A stretch of DNA of 23,886 nucleotides from NCBI GenBank assembly GCA_944323495.1, contig CALUSZ010000188.1, forward strand, positions 1-23,886, in the 5' to 3' direction. Source of the stretch: Candidatus Gastranaerophilales bacterium. Its GTDB lineage: Bacteria > Cyanobacteriota > Vampirovibrionia > Gastranaerophilales > Gastranaerophilaceae. A program made the position numbers and the translations under genes. Position 1 is the first letter of the stretch. Each line of letters opens with the position of its first letter. The notes beneath the pieces are model-generated. The model did not search any database, was not told where the DNA came from, and saw only the letters and a program-made list of their open reading frames with translations. This document shows positions 8,557-16,718 of the stretch, piece by piece.

Positions 8557-8562
8557 TTACCC

Positions 8563-10998
<2,436 letters not shown>

Positions 10999-11037
10999 TC
11001 ATCCCCCTCAATAATTAAATATAGTCTCTATATTACC

Positions 11038-11046
11038 ATTGTAGCA
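11038..11046 (-). promoter_or_regulatory. Extended -10 promoter element of gyrB
   Basis: Reading leftward, TGC-TACAAT (11046-11038) is an extended -10 about 40 nt upstream of the gyrB ATG, giving a 5' leader of roughly 30 nt that contains the Shine-Dalgarno. No convincing -35 is seen. The TGC extension is the same as in the AsmA-gene promoter. Confidence 0.5.
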
Positions 11047-11095
11047 CAAAAGCAAAATTTGTATAAGGAATTTAGGAAAACATTTATAACATCAT

Positions 11096-11123
11096 TTGAC
11101 AAATTACTACAAATTATTAAAAC
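11096..11123 (+). promoter_or_regulatory. Promoter of the FlhA-C-domain-like gene, possibly leaderless
   Basis: A consensus -35 TTGACA (11096-11101) is followed after 16 nt by a weak -10 TAAAAC (11118-11123). Six nt remain before the ATG at 11130 and no Shine-Dalgarno is present. The -10 is poor, so the exact start site is uncertain. Confidence 0.4.
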
Positions 11124-11129
11124 AAAATT

Positions 11130-11765
11130 ATGCTTCAAAAAATAAAAAACATCTTTAAAAAGCAAGACCAGACTAATATAAAACCTGTTGAAGAACAAAT
11201 TAAGGACGCTTTTGAATCACTATGCTCCGATACTATAGCTATAAAAATCGGTGAAGATTTAATTGATTTTGGAACAGAGATTGTAAACGAAATCAGCATT
11301 TTGAGAGAGGATTTAAAAAATGAAACTGGATTTATTCTGCCGCCGGTTAGGGTTGTCGGGAATGATAAATTTAAATTACAAGAAAACCAGTTTATTATAG
11401 AAATCCGCGGGAAAAAAGTAATAGAAAATTTTGTTATACCCAACTTAAAAACAACAAAAGAAGAAATATACAGTACACTTAGGCAAACGAGTTATAATCA
11501 TATTGACCAGATATTTACAATGGAAATCTGTGAAAAATATATAAATTTTGTTCAGCAAAATAACTCGTGGCTGATTTGGGATATTTCCAAACAGTTAAAT
11601 GGATATGAAATAAGGGAAATTCTAATAAATATCTTAAAAAACAAAAAATCAATCTTCGATATCGTCTATATTTTTGAACAAATAGAAAAAGAACTTCTAT
11701 ACGACAGATACAGACTTTCCTGGAACCTTGAACAACTGGCTGCAAAAGTATGCTCAACCTTATAA
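11130..11765 (+). CDS. Solitary soluble protein resembling the FlhA/SctV (FHIPEP) cytoplasmic domain
   Basis: 211 aa, no membrane segment or signal peptide. Residues about 37-98 (IAIKIGEDLIDFG, then LREDLKNETGFILPPVRV and FIIEIRGKKV) match the start of the FlhA cytoplasmic domain, where 'lelGy.Lipl', 'iR..l..elGfvlPpvri' and 'y.i.i.G' occur in that order and spacing. Residues about 118-190 (IDQIFTMEICEKYINFV, then LNGYEIREILINIL and IFDIVYIFEQIEKEL) resemble the later helical subdomain ('lq.vLq.LL.E.vsIrdl..IlE.l'). The subdomain normally between them and the eight-helix export channel are absent. FlhA is the export-gate platform of flagellar/type III secretion. Function here is unknown; a degenerate flagellar relic or an adopted adaptor are both possible. 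No other secretion gene is in the window. It diverges from gyrB. Confidence 0.6.
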   Translation: MLQKIKNIFKKQDQTNIKPVEEQIKDAFESLCSDTIAIKIGEDLIDFGTEIVNEISILREDLKNETGFILPPVRVVGNDKFKLQENQFIIEIRGKKVIENFVIPNLKTTKEEIYSTLRQTSYNHIDQIFTMEICEKYINFVQQNNSWLIWDISKQLNGYEIREILINILKNKKSIFDIVYIFEQIEKELLYDRYRLSWNLEQLAAKVCSTL

Positions 11766-11776
11766 TGAGTTTGGTC

Positions 11777-11805
11777 TTGATTTTTTAATATTTAGTTGTT
11801 AATAT
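11777..11805 (+). promoter_or_regulatory. Sigma70-type promoter for the RNA/tRNA unit
   Basis: TTGATT (11777-11782), exactly 17 nt, then TAATAT (11800-11805). The predicted start near 11812 is about 11 nt before the first structured RNA. The only coding sequence nearby ends at 11765, so this promoter best explains transcription of the two RNAs and the tRNA. Confidence 0.6.
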
Positions 11806-11822
11806 AAAAAAGTTCAGACAAA

Positions 11823-11898
11823 AGGCCTGTGGCACTCTGCCGAAAAAATCCGAACCGTTGAGGATTTTTTGAGAGGCAGCTAGCGCAAGACCAGGCCC
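11823..11898 (+). ncRNA. Structured RNA copy 1, unknown class, upstream of tRNA(CAU)
   Basis: About 76 nt closed by GGCCTG (11824-11829) pairing with CAGGCC (11892-11897). Inside are a 5-bp stem CTGCC/GGCAG (11837-11841 with 11875-11879) and a 9-bp hairpin AAAAAATCC/GGATTTTTT (11843-11851 with 11862-11870) with loop GAACCGTTGA. The 3' part reads CGCAAGACCAGGCCC, as in copy 2. TGCC could pair alternatively with the GGCA just 5' of it, leaving a triloop. I do not recognise the family. It is not a tRNA: it has no anticodon or T arm. Confidence 0.65.
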
Positions 11899-11937
11899 TA
11901 ATGAAAAACTTAATAACAAGACGCTACATCTTCATAA
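11899..11937 (+). repeat. 39-nt spacer repeat, copy 1
   Basis: The 39 nt between structured RNA 1 and structured RNA 2 match the 39 nt between RNA 2 (ending 12030) and the tRNA at all but 3 positions. Both end with GACGCTACATCTTCATAA directly before GGGCCTG. This conserved AT-rich spacer may carry RNA-processing sites, or it may mark tandem duplication units. Confidence 0.8.
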
Positions 11938-12030
11938 GGGCCTGTGGCACCCTGCCGAAGAAAATCCGAACTATTGAGGATTTTCTGAGAGGTAGGTAGT
12001 ACCGGAGGTAGCGACCGCAAGACCAGGCCC
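11938..12030 (+). ncRNA. Structured RNA copy 2, unknown class, upstream of tRNA(CAU)
   Basis: 93 nt closed by a perfect 7-bp stem GGGCCTG (11938-11944) with CAGGCCC (12024-12030). The inner stem CCTGCC/GGTAGG (11951-11956 with 11991-11996) has one G-U where copy 1 has G-C. The hairpin AGAAAATCC/GGATTTTCT (11959-11967 with 11978-11986) keeps all 9 bp: an A-T pair of copy 1 is replaced here by G-C, a compensatory change. The loop is GAACTATTGA (copy 1: GAACCGTTGA). Copy 2 has about 15 extra nt after the inner stem (GTACCGGAGG region). The first 11 nt, GGGCCTGTGGC, are the same as the start of the tRNA. Confidence 0.68.
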
Positions 12031-12069
12031 TAACGTAAAACTTAATAATAAGACGCTACATCTTCATAA
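12031..12069 (+). repeat. 39-nt spacer repeat, copy 2
   Basis: Second copy of the 39-nt spacer, between structured RNA 2 and the tRNA; 36 of 39 positions match the first copy at 11899-11937. It places the tRNA as the last member of a three-unit tandem array. Confidence 0.8.
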
Positions 12070-12141
12070 GGGCCTGTGGCGCAGCGGTAGCGCAGAGGAC
12101 TCATAATCCTTTGGTCGTGGGTTCGAATCCCTCCGGGCCCA
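12070..12141 (+). tRNA. tRNA with CAU anticodon (elongator Met or lysidine-type Ile2)
   Basis: A 72-nt cloverleaf: acceptor GGGCCTG/CGGGCCC with one T-G pair, D arm GCGC-AGCGGTA-GCGC, anticodon arm GAGGA-CTCATAA-TCCTT with CAT at 12102-12104, variable TGGTC, T arm GTGGG-TTCGAAT-CCCTC, discriminator A. The first acceptor pair is G-C and the anticodon stem lacks the three G-C pairs of initiators, so it is not initiator tRNA. Elongator Met and Ile2 cannot be separated by eye. The T stem has a T-T mismatch at its second pair. CCA is not encoded. Confidence 0.95.
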
Positions 12142-12145
12142 ATTT

Positions 12146-12175
12146 AAAAAAAGACTCCAGAAGGAGTCTTTTTTT
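12146..12175. terminator. Intrinsic terminator after the tRNA, shared by both strands
   Basis: AAAAAAAGACTCC (12146-12158), loop AGAA, GGAGTCTTTTTTT (12163-12175): a 13-bp stem whose 3' arm forms the T-tract. It ends the RNA/tRNA unit and, because the stem is A/T-flanked on both sides, can also end the leftward regulator gene, whose stop codon overlaps its edge. Confidence 0.9.
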
Positions 12176-12548
12176 AATTAAACTTTTCAATATGTTTTTC
12201 AAGCCTTGCTAAAATCTCATTATCTATTACATGTTCAATTTTACAGGCAGTTTCTTCCGCTAAATCATGATTCACACCAAGTACTTTTTCAAAAAATATT
12301 GACAGTGTTTCATGTTTTCTTATAATCTCTCTTGCCTTTAAAGCCCCCGCTTCAGTAATAGATATACTTCCATAATGTCCGTAATTTATCAGCCCCAACT
12401 GCTCAAGCTTCTGGAGAGCCTCAGTCGCAGAAGCACGGGAAACATTCAATCTTCTGGAAACATCAACCGCTTTTACTTTTCCATCTGATAAAAATATATT
12501 ATAAACAGCTTCAATATAATCTTCTAAGCTTGAAGTGATTTCAGCCAT
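12174..12548 (-). CDS. DtxR/MntR-family metal-dependent transcriptional regulator (short form)
   Basis: 124 aa from the ATG at 12548, chosen because a perfect AGGAGG lies 6 nt upstream; the in-frame ATG at 12581 lacks this support. The N-terminal winged helix-turn-helix covers residues about 5-65 (VSRRLNVSRASATEALQKL is the recognition region). A dimerisation/metal domain follows. Ligand-like residues are D10 and E13 (LEDYIEAVY), H79 (RKHE), C102, E105 and H106 (CKIEH). D10/E13 resemble MntR, while Cys at position 102 is the residue used by DtxR/IdeR where MntR of Bacillus has Glu. The C-terminal SH3-like domain of DtxR is absent. It probably represses manganese or iron uptake genes when metal is bound; no such transporter is in the window. 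Its start overlaps the end of folC by 25 nt. Confidence 0.92.
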   Translation of the reverse strand: MAEITSSLEDYIEAVYNIFLSDGKVKAVDVSRRLNVSRASATEALQKLEQLGLINYGHYGSISITEAGALKAREIIRKHETLSIFFEKVLGVNHDLAEETACKIEHVIDNEILARLEKHIEKFN

Positions 12549-13675
12549 TTCATACCTCCTATCATATAAAAAGACCCGCATATAATATTCAATTTATCAG
12601 GAACTAACTCTTTGCCTTCATATTTTAGAGCTCTAACCGGACATTTTTCCAGAAGAGTTTCATATCCGCAGGCATTAGGATAATCAAATTCATTGAGATA
12701 GACCTCGTCACCCTCCTGAAATAAAACATTCATCATCTTTTCATAATCTTTGTTTTTCAAGCAGCCAAATACAAACCTTCTGTTTTCTTTAGGGAAATAG
12801 TAGTCTAAATTATCTCTCAATGCCTGTATTCCGTTAGGATTATGAGAAGCATCCACTATAAGATTTTGCGCATCAAAATACTGAAACCTACATGGGTTCT
12901 TAACCTTTTTCAATCCGGCAATAATTGTCTCTTCAGAAATATCTTTAAACAAATACTCAATTGCATTAATCGCAAGCGCCAGATTTTCAACCTGATGCAA
13001 TCCTTTAAGCGGCAGCACCTCAATAAATTCCGGATTTACATATGGTGTTGTAAGTATAAATAAAGAGTCTAACTCATCAGCCCTGTCTCTTATTGCCTCA
13101 TAACCCATTGAAGTAATCACAGGCGAACCCTTCTTAATAATCCCCGCTTTTTCAAAAGCTATTTCATCTTTTGTGTTTCCAAGCCTTTCAGTATGATCCA
13201 AATCTATATGGGTTATTATTGAACAGAGATTTGTTTTAATAACATTAGTAGCATCAAACCTTCCGCCGAGTCCTGTCTCTAAAATAACAATATCAACATT
13301 ATTGCGCTTAAAGTATAAAAACATAACAACAGTAAGAATCTCAAATTCAGTAAGATGCACACCGCAAGCACAAACCTCCCGTACATATTTTTCAAAATCC
13401 GCTTTTGAGATTTCTACCCCGCATATTTTAATCCTTTCCGTATATTCCCAAATATGCGGACTTGTGTACAATCCGGTTTTATATCCGGCTTCCTGCAAGA
13501 TAGAATCTAAAATCGTACAGACAGAACCTTTGCCGTTCGTACCTGCAACATGAATACACTTCAAGCCGTCCTGAGGATTAGAGAACTTATTAAGCGCCTC
13601 CCTTACTCTATCCAGACTCAAATCTATATAGAATTTACCGCTGCCCGTTAAAAGTTTTACCGCATCATCATACAT
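12524..13675 (-). CDS. folC: Bifunctional dihydrofolate synthase / folylpolyglutamate synthase
   Basis: 383 aa, a little shorter than the usual 410-430. Mur-ligase-like enzyme that adds glutamate to dihydropteroate and to reduced folates using ATP. The P-loop is GTNGKGS at residues 45-51, followed by TSPHI near 71; ETGLGGRFDATN is at 133-144 and HIDLDHTERLG at 156-166, then EKAGIIKKGSP, the segment holding the family's modified lysine. DASHNPNG begins the C-terminal glutamate-ligase domain. No Shine-Dalgarno precedes the ATG; a TATAAT ends 7 nt upstream. The last codons overlap the metalloregulator start, so the two are one transcript and probably translationally coupled. Confidence 0.96.
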   Translation of the reverse strand: MYDDAVKLLTGSGKFYIDLSLDRVREALNKFSNPQDGLKCIHVAGTNGKGSVCTILDSILQEAGYKTGLYTSPHIWEYTERIKICGVEISKADFEKYVREVCACGVHLTEFEILTVVMFLYFKRNNVDIVILETGLGGRFDATNVIKTNLCSIITHIDLDHTERLGNTKDEIAFEKAGIIKKGSPVITSMGYEAIRDRADELDSLFILTTPYVNPEFIEVLPLKGLHQVENLALAINAIEYLFKDISEETIIAGLKKVKNPCRFQYFDAQNLIVDASHNPNGIQALRDNLDYYFPKENRRFVFGCLKNKDYEKMMNVLFQEGDEVYLNEFDYPNACGYETLLEKCPVRALKYEGKELVPDKLNIICGSFYMIGGMKWLKSLQA

Positions 13676-13682
13676 AACACTG

Positions 13683-13688
13683 ATTATA
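13683..13688 (-). promoter_or_regulatory. -10 box of folC, possibly leaderless
   Basis: Reading leftward, TATAAT (13688-13683) is followed by CAGTGTT and the folC ATG at 13675. A transcript starting 6-7 nt below the -10 would begin at or just before the start codon. The -35 is weak (TAGATT at about 17 nt). No ribosome-binding sequence is present. Confidence 0.5.
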
Positions 13689-13730
13689 TGACAAATTTCA
13701 GATTTAATCTATATCTGCCCCCCTGTATTA

Positions 13731-13759
13731 TTGCTAAATTGTTATGCTTACGATATTCT
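13731..13759 (+). promoter_or_regulatory. Promoter of the SEC-C protein gene
   Basis: TTGCTA (13731-13736), 17 nt, TATTCT (13754-13759), each 4 of 6 to consensus. It is followed by GAGGAG and the ATG at 13781. It lies in the 105-bp divergent gap with folC. Confidence 0.4.
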
Positions 13760-13780
13760 TAATAATGAGGAGAAAGTATA

Positions 13781-15028
13781 ATGACAGTTATAGAAAAGAT
13801 TAATGAAATTAATGAAATTGTAAAACAGATATTTGATTTTACCCAAAAAAATGATATAGTAAAAGCCGATTTTGATGAATATTTATCCACAATAGGGGCA
13901 AGAAATATTCCGCTTAACCAGATGGAAAAAATATTCCTGCCATATATTTTTGAACGCAGAATAAATAACAAATCAATCCTTGAAATGTATGAAGAAGAAA
14001 ATGGCTCAAAAGATATTATTACAAGCCTTAGGAATACAATCGCTTCAATTTTCGAGATAAAAAAGATTTTAAAAAACGGATTTGAACTCTATAACTTAAT
14101 TAACGAAAAAACCTATAAAGTTTTATCGCTGACCAAAATGACAAACTTTCGAGGCATCTATGCCGGGCAGTATATAGCAGCAAGAATTTTTTCATTTGAA
14201 AATGAGTATTATATTATTGAAATCTCAAGCGTCCTTTCTCATTCTCAAAAAGAAGAAGCCTACAGGTATGCAGTAATGAAACTTGTACATACTCCAAGAA
14301 TGCTTTATTTTGATAACCCTGAAAAAGAAGAAGAGATTAAATCAACAATCGCTGATATGTATCAAAAATTCATTCAAACATTTAATACAGACCTAATCCT
14401 TACGACAAATAAACATGCTGATGATATAATAGGAGCATTCAATGAAGGCGAAGAAGTTGATTTGTCCGACAAGGGCTGTGATATTGAGACATATCGCTTT
14501 TTCCACGTAAAAGAGCTTGATAATAATTATTCCAACTTCTTAGAAAATTCAATGGGCGGATTTTCATCACATAACGAAACTTATGATGTTGCAGTAATAT
14601 TTGATGAGAAGAATGGTCTTTATGCAATACCTTTCTACCAGACATTCTCTAAAATCTTTGAAGATAAAAAACAGGTAGAAAACGCCAAAAACTGTATCGA
14701 ATACTTCCTTACAAATGATTCAATTCCCAACACCATTCTGGAGAGAGTCTCAACAGAGCACAAAAACTTTATGGAAGTAATCAATGAAATAATGGAGACA
14801 AATTATACATTTGAAGAGCTGATTAAAACATATAAATCCGAATATCTGAATAATAAAATATATTCATCAGCAACAATCCTATTCTGTTCCAAAGCGTTTT
14901 CCGAGATTTTTGATTATATATCCGAGCCCAAACCCCAAGCTCCGGTTATAACAGAAAAGGTCGGGCGCAATGACCCTTGTCCTTGCGGCAGCGGGAAAAA
15001 ATTCAAAAACTGCTGTGGAAAAGGGTAA
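13781..15028 (+). CDS. Protein of unknown function with C-terminal SEC-C zinc motif
   Basis: 415 aa. Only the last 21 residues are recognisable: [16 protein letters not shown] is a SEC-C motif (C400, C402, C411, C412), the zinc-binding tail first known from SecA and found on many soluble bacterial proteins. The first 390 residues are rich in Lys/Glu/Ile, predicted mostly helical, with no signal peptide or membrane segment and no motif I know. A central part ([30 protein letters not shown]) looks like a small beta domain. A GGAG Shine-Dalgarno stands about 8 nt before the ATG. SEC-C tails usually mediate ribosome, SecB or metal contacts; whether that holds here is unknown. It is monocistronic and divergent from folC. 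Confidence 0.8.
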   Translation: MTVIEKINEINEIVKQIFDFTQKNDIVKADFDEYLSTIGARNIPLNQMEKIFLPYIFERRINNKSILEMYEEENGSKDIITSLRNTIASIFEIKKILKNGFELYNLINEKTYKVLSLTKMTNFRGIYAGQYIAARIFSFENEYYIIEISSVLSHSQKEEAYRYAVMKLVHTPRMLYFDNPEKEEEIKSTIADMYQKFIQTFNTDLILTTNKHADDIIGAFNEGEEVDLSDKGCDIETYRFFHVKELDNNYSNFLENSMGGFSSHNETYDVAVIFDEKNGLYAIPFYQTFSKIFEDKKQVENAKNCIEYFLTNDSIPNTILERVSTEHKNFMEVINEIMETNYTFEELIKTYKSEYLNNKIYSSATILFCSKAFSEIFDYISEPKPQAPVITEKVGRNDPCPCGSGKKFKNCCGKG

Positions 15029-15102
15029 AAAGAGAATCTGTACTTCTAATCAGGTGAAAAAGGTAAATGATACCGTAATGAACAACTCTTATTGTAGAGG
15101 TC

Positions 15103-15132
15103 TTGAATCGCATATCAAATATGTGGTATCAT
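15103..15132 (+). promoter_or_regulatory. Promoter of the prepilin-like gene
   Basis: TTGAAT (15103-15108), 18 nt, then TGG-TATCAT with the hexamer at 15127-15132, an extended -10. The ATG at 15168 has GAGGG 4 nt upstream, giving a leader of roughly 30 nt. Confidence 0.5.
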
Positions 15133-15167
15133 AAAAAAAAAATCTATGTGTAACAAAAGAGGGTTTT

Positions 15168-16373
15168 ATGAAAAATGCATTCACCTTAGCAGAACTTTTA
15201 ATTACATTAACAATAATAGGTGTTGTAGCTGCTCTTATCGTGCCGGCTATAAGCAACTTAAGACCAGATAAAAACAAAACAGTATATTTACAAGTATATG
15301 ATTCTATTAGTGAGACTGTAAAAAGTCTAGCTGCTAATTCCAGACTGTATCCAGTTTGTAACAATCCTAATGTTGAGGACAATGTTAATTGCAGTCAGTA
15401 TCCACTACTTAATACTTCAAGACCTTTAGATGACAGATATAATAATGCCAGATACCAAGGTGATAGAAAACTTTGCAGCCTTATTGCTTTAAGTCTTGGC
15501 ATCGCAGAAGATGATATGAACTGTTCTAACACTATTTATGCTTTTAATGCAGCTGATTATACAAACGGTTTTGCCGGTGAATCTTTTGTAACTAAAAACG
15601 GTATGCGCTGGAGGATTGTTCCGCAGATTGCAACGTATACCAATAATTTTGAAGCAAGATTTCAGAATGATATTTATGTAGATATTGACCCAACTAACAA
15701 TGATGTTAATGGAGAAGATAAAAGCTGTATTTTTGATGAAGAAAACTGCACACAACCAGACATCTTTAAATTTATGGTCGGTGCAGACGGCAAGGTAATC
15801 CCTGCTGATCCTATGGGCAGGTTATATATTTCCGACCGCAAGTCTCTTGTCAGAAAACCTATTGATGAAGATACATTTGAAGAAGATAATACAATTACAG
15901 CTAATCTGCCTGCTAGAGATAAAGTTTTTCTTTACAGCAAGTGTAATGGTGAACAGGGTTCTCCTTGCGGAGAGGATGAAACCATGACTATTACTGAAAA
16001 CGGCATTACTTGTACACCTAGTGGAGGCTCTATTCCTCCTGGCAGTAGTAATACAGAATCTGTTATAATTACTCTTTTACCTTGTTATAATGATGGAATG
16101 GTAAAATGTCCTGCTAACGTACAAGCAACATCAGGCATAACTAACCTAACAATATTAAGAGAATTTGGTTATGGTACTGTAGGAAGCGCTTTGGCGACAA
16201 GTGGTACAACGATTATGACAGGTAGTCATGATTTTATAAATATTACTGGAATATTCAACTCCGGTGTTACTGTGAAATGTACCGCTACAAATAATACCTG
16301 TAACACAAGTGAAACACATGGAGATACAACATATAGTATACAACTTATTAATAACAGTGAAGGATGGTTCTAA
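15168..16373 (+). CDS. Type IV prepilin / type II pseudopilin-like protein
   Basis: 401 aa, large for a pilin. The N-terminus MKNA-FTLAELLITLTIIG is a class III signal: a 4-residue leader, cleavage before Phe, Glu at mature position 5 and a hydrophobic helix to about residue 27. The residue before the cut is Ala, not the usual Gly. The rest is a Cys-containing soluble domain (about a dozen Cys from residue 63 to 384), so disulfides in the periplasm or outside are likely. It ends with a Ser/Thr/Asn-rich segment. Such proteins build type IV pili or pseudopili, or serve as minor pilins or adhesins. The assembly genes and the prepilin peptidase are not in the window. It appears to be transcribed alone, between its own promoter and a terminator. 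Confidence 0.88.
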   Translation: MKNAFTLAELLITLTIIGVVAALIVPAISNLRPDKNKTVYLQVYDSISETVKSLAANSRLYPVCNNPNVEDNVNCSQYPLLNTSRPLDDRYNNARYQGDRKLCSLIALSLGIAEDDMNCSNTIYAFNAADYTNGFAGESFVTKNGMRWRIVPQIATYTNNFEARFQNDIYVDIDPTNNDVNGEDKSCIFDEENCTQPDIFKFMVGADGKVIPADPMGRLYISDRKSLVRKPIDEDTFEEDNTITANLPARDKVFLYSKCNGEQGSPCGEDETMTITENGITCTPSGGSIPPGSSNTESVIITLLPCYNDGMVKCPANVQATSGITNLTILREFGYGTVGSALATSGTTIMTGSHDFINITGIFNSGVTVKCTATNNTCNTSETHGDTTYSIQLINNSEGWF

Positions 16374-16395
16374 TTCGATCTTATTATATAAAAAG

Positions 16396-16428
16396 AATGC
16401 CTCTGATATAACAGAAGCATTTTTTTTT
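16396..16428. terminator. Bidirectional intrinsic terminator
   Basis: AATGCCTCTG (16396-16405), loop ATATAA, CAGAAGCATT (16412-16421), one C-A mismatch, then T8. On the opposite strand the stem is followed by CTTTTTATA, so it can end both the rightward prepilin gene and the leftward rpmH. Confidence 0.85.
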
Positions 16429-16454
16429 ATTGCAAATTCATCTTTAAAAGCTGC

Positions 16455-16607
16455 CTAAGCGCGTTTGCTTCCTGAAATAGCAATCTGATGTCTGCCTTTT
16501 GCACGGCGTCTATTCAATACTTCCTGACCGCCCGGAGTTGCCATTCTTGCTCTGAAACCGCTTACATGCTGTCTTTTAATCTTTGTTCCTTCTAATGTAC
16601 GTCTCAT
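16455..16607 (-). CDS. rpmH: 50S ribosomal protein L34
   Basis: 50 aa, short, basic and well conserved: MRRTLEGTKIKR, then SGFRARMATPGG and VLNRRRAKGRH, the L34 pattern (..RTL.GT..K....SGFRARM.T..G..V...RR.KGR). It binds 23S rRNA in the large subunit. The tail ISGSKRA is slightly longer than usual. An AAGGAA Shine-Dalgarno lies about 8 nt before the ATG. In most bacteria rpmH is followed by rnpA and yidC; here a terminator follows within 35 nt and the next gene is convergent, so rpmH is alone. Confidence 0.96.
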   Translation of the reverse strand: MRRTLEGTKIKRQHVSGFRARMATPGGQEVLNRRRAKGRHQIAISGSKRA

Positions 16608-16649
16608 TTTTCTATTTCCTTTTCAGCTAATTTTACTTATAATAGTTCT

Positions 16650-16678
16650 ATAAAACCATGAACATGCGATTCAGTCAA
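16650..16678 (-). promoter_or_regulatory. rpmH: Promoter of rpmH
   Basis: Reading leftward: TTGACT (16678-16673), 17 nt ending in TGG, then TTTTAT (16655-16650). Good -35, exact spacing and an extended -10. The predicted leader is about 36 nt and holds the AAGGAA site. Confidence 0.55.
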
Positions 16679-16718
16679 TTACATGTGTTAAGTTTAGTTA
16701 AGTAGAGGGGAAAATAAA

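Noticed and set aside
11823..12030. The two tandem RNAs as decayed tRNA pseudogenes
   Set aside because: Only the first 11 nt and the upstream spacer match the tRNA. The interior has no anticodon or T arm, and a compensatory pair change in the hairpin argues for a maintained RNA structure rather than decay.
11899..12069. CRISPR-like array from the repeated 39-nt spacers
   Set aside because: There are only two copies, the intervening sequences are similar to each other rather than unique, and no cas genes are present.
12549..12581. Upstream ATG for the metalloregulator
   Set aside because: It would add 11 residues inside folC and lacks a ribosome-binding site, while the ATG at 12548 has a perfect AGGAGG and gives an N-terminus aligned with MntR.
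15078..15134. An 18-codon ORF (MNNSYCRGLESH...) before the prepilin gene
   Set aside because: It has no convincing ribosome-binding site and overlaps the predicted promoter of the prepilin gene; such short ORFs are expected by chance.
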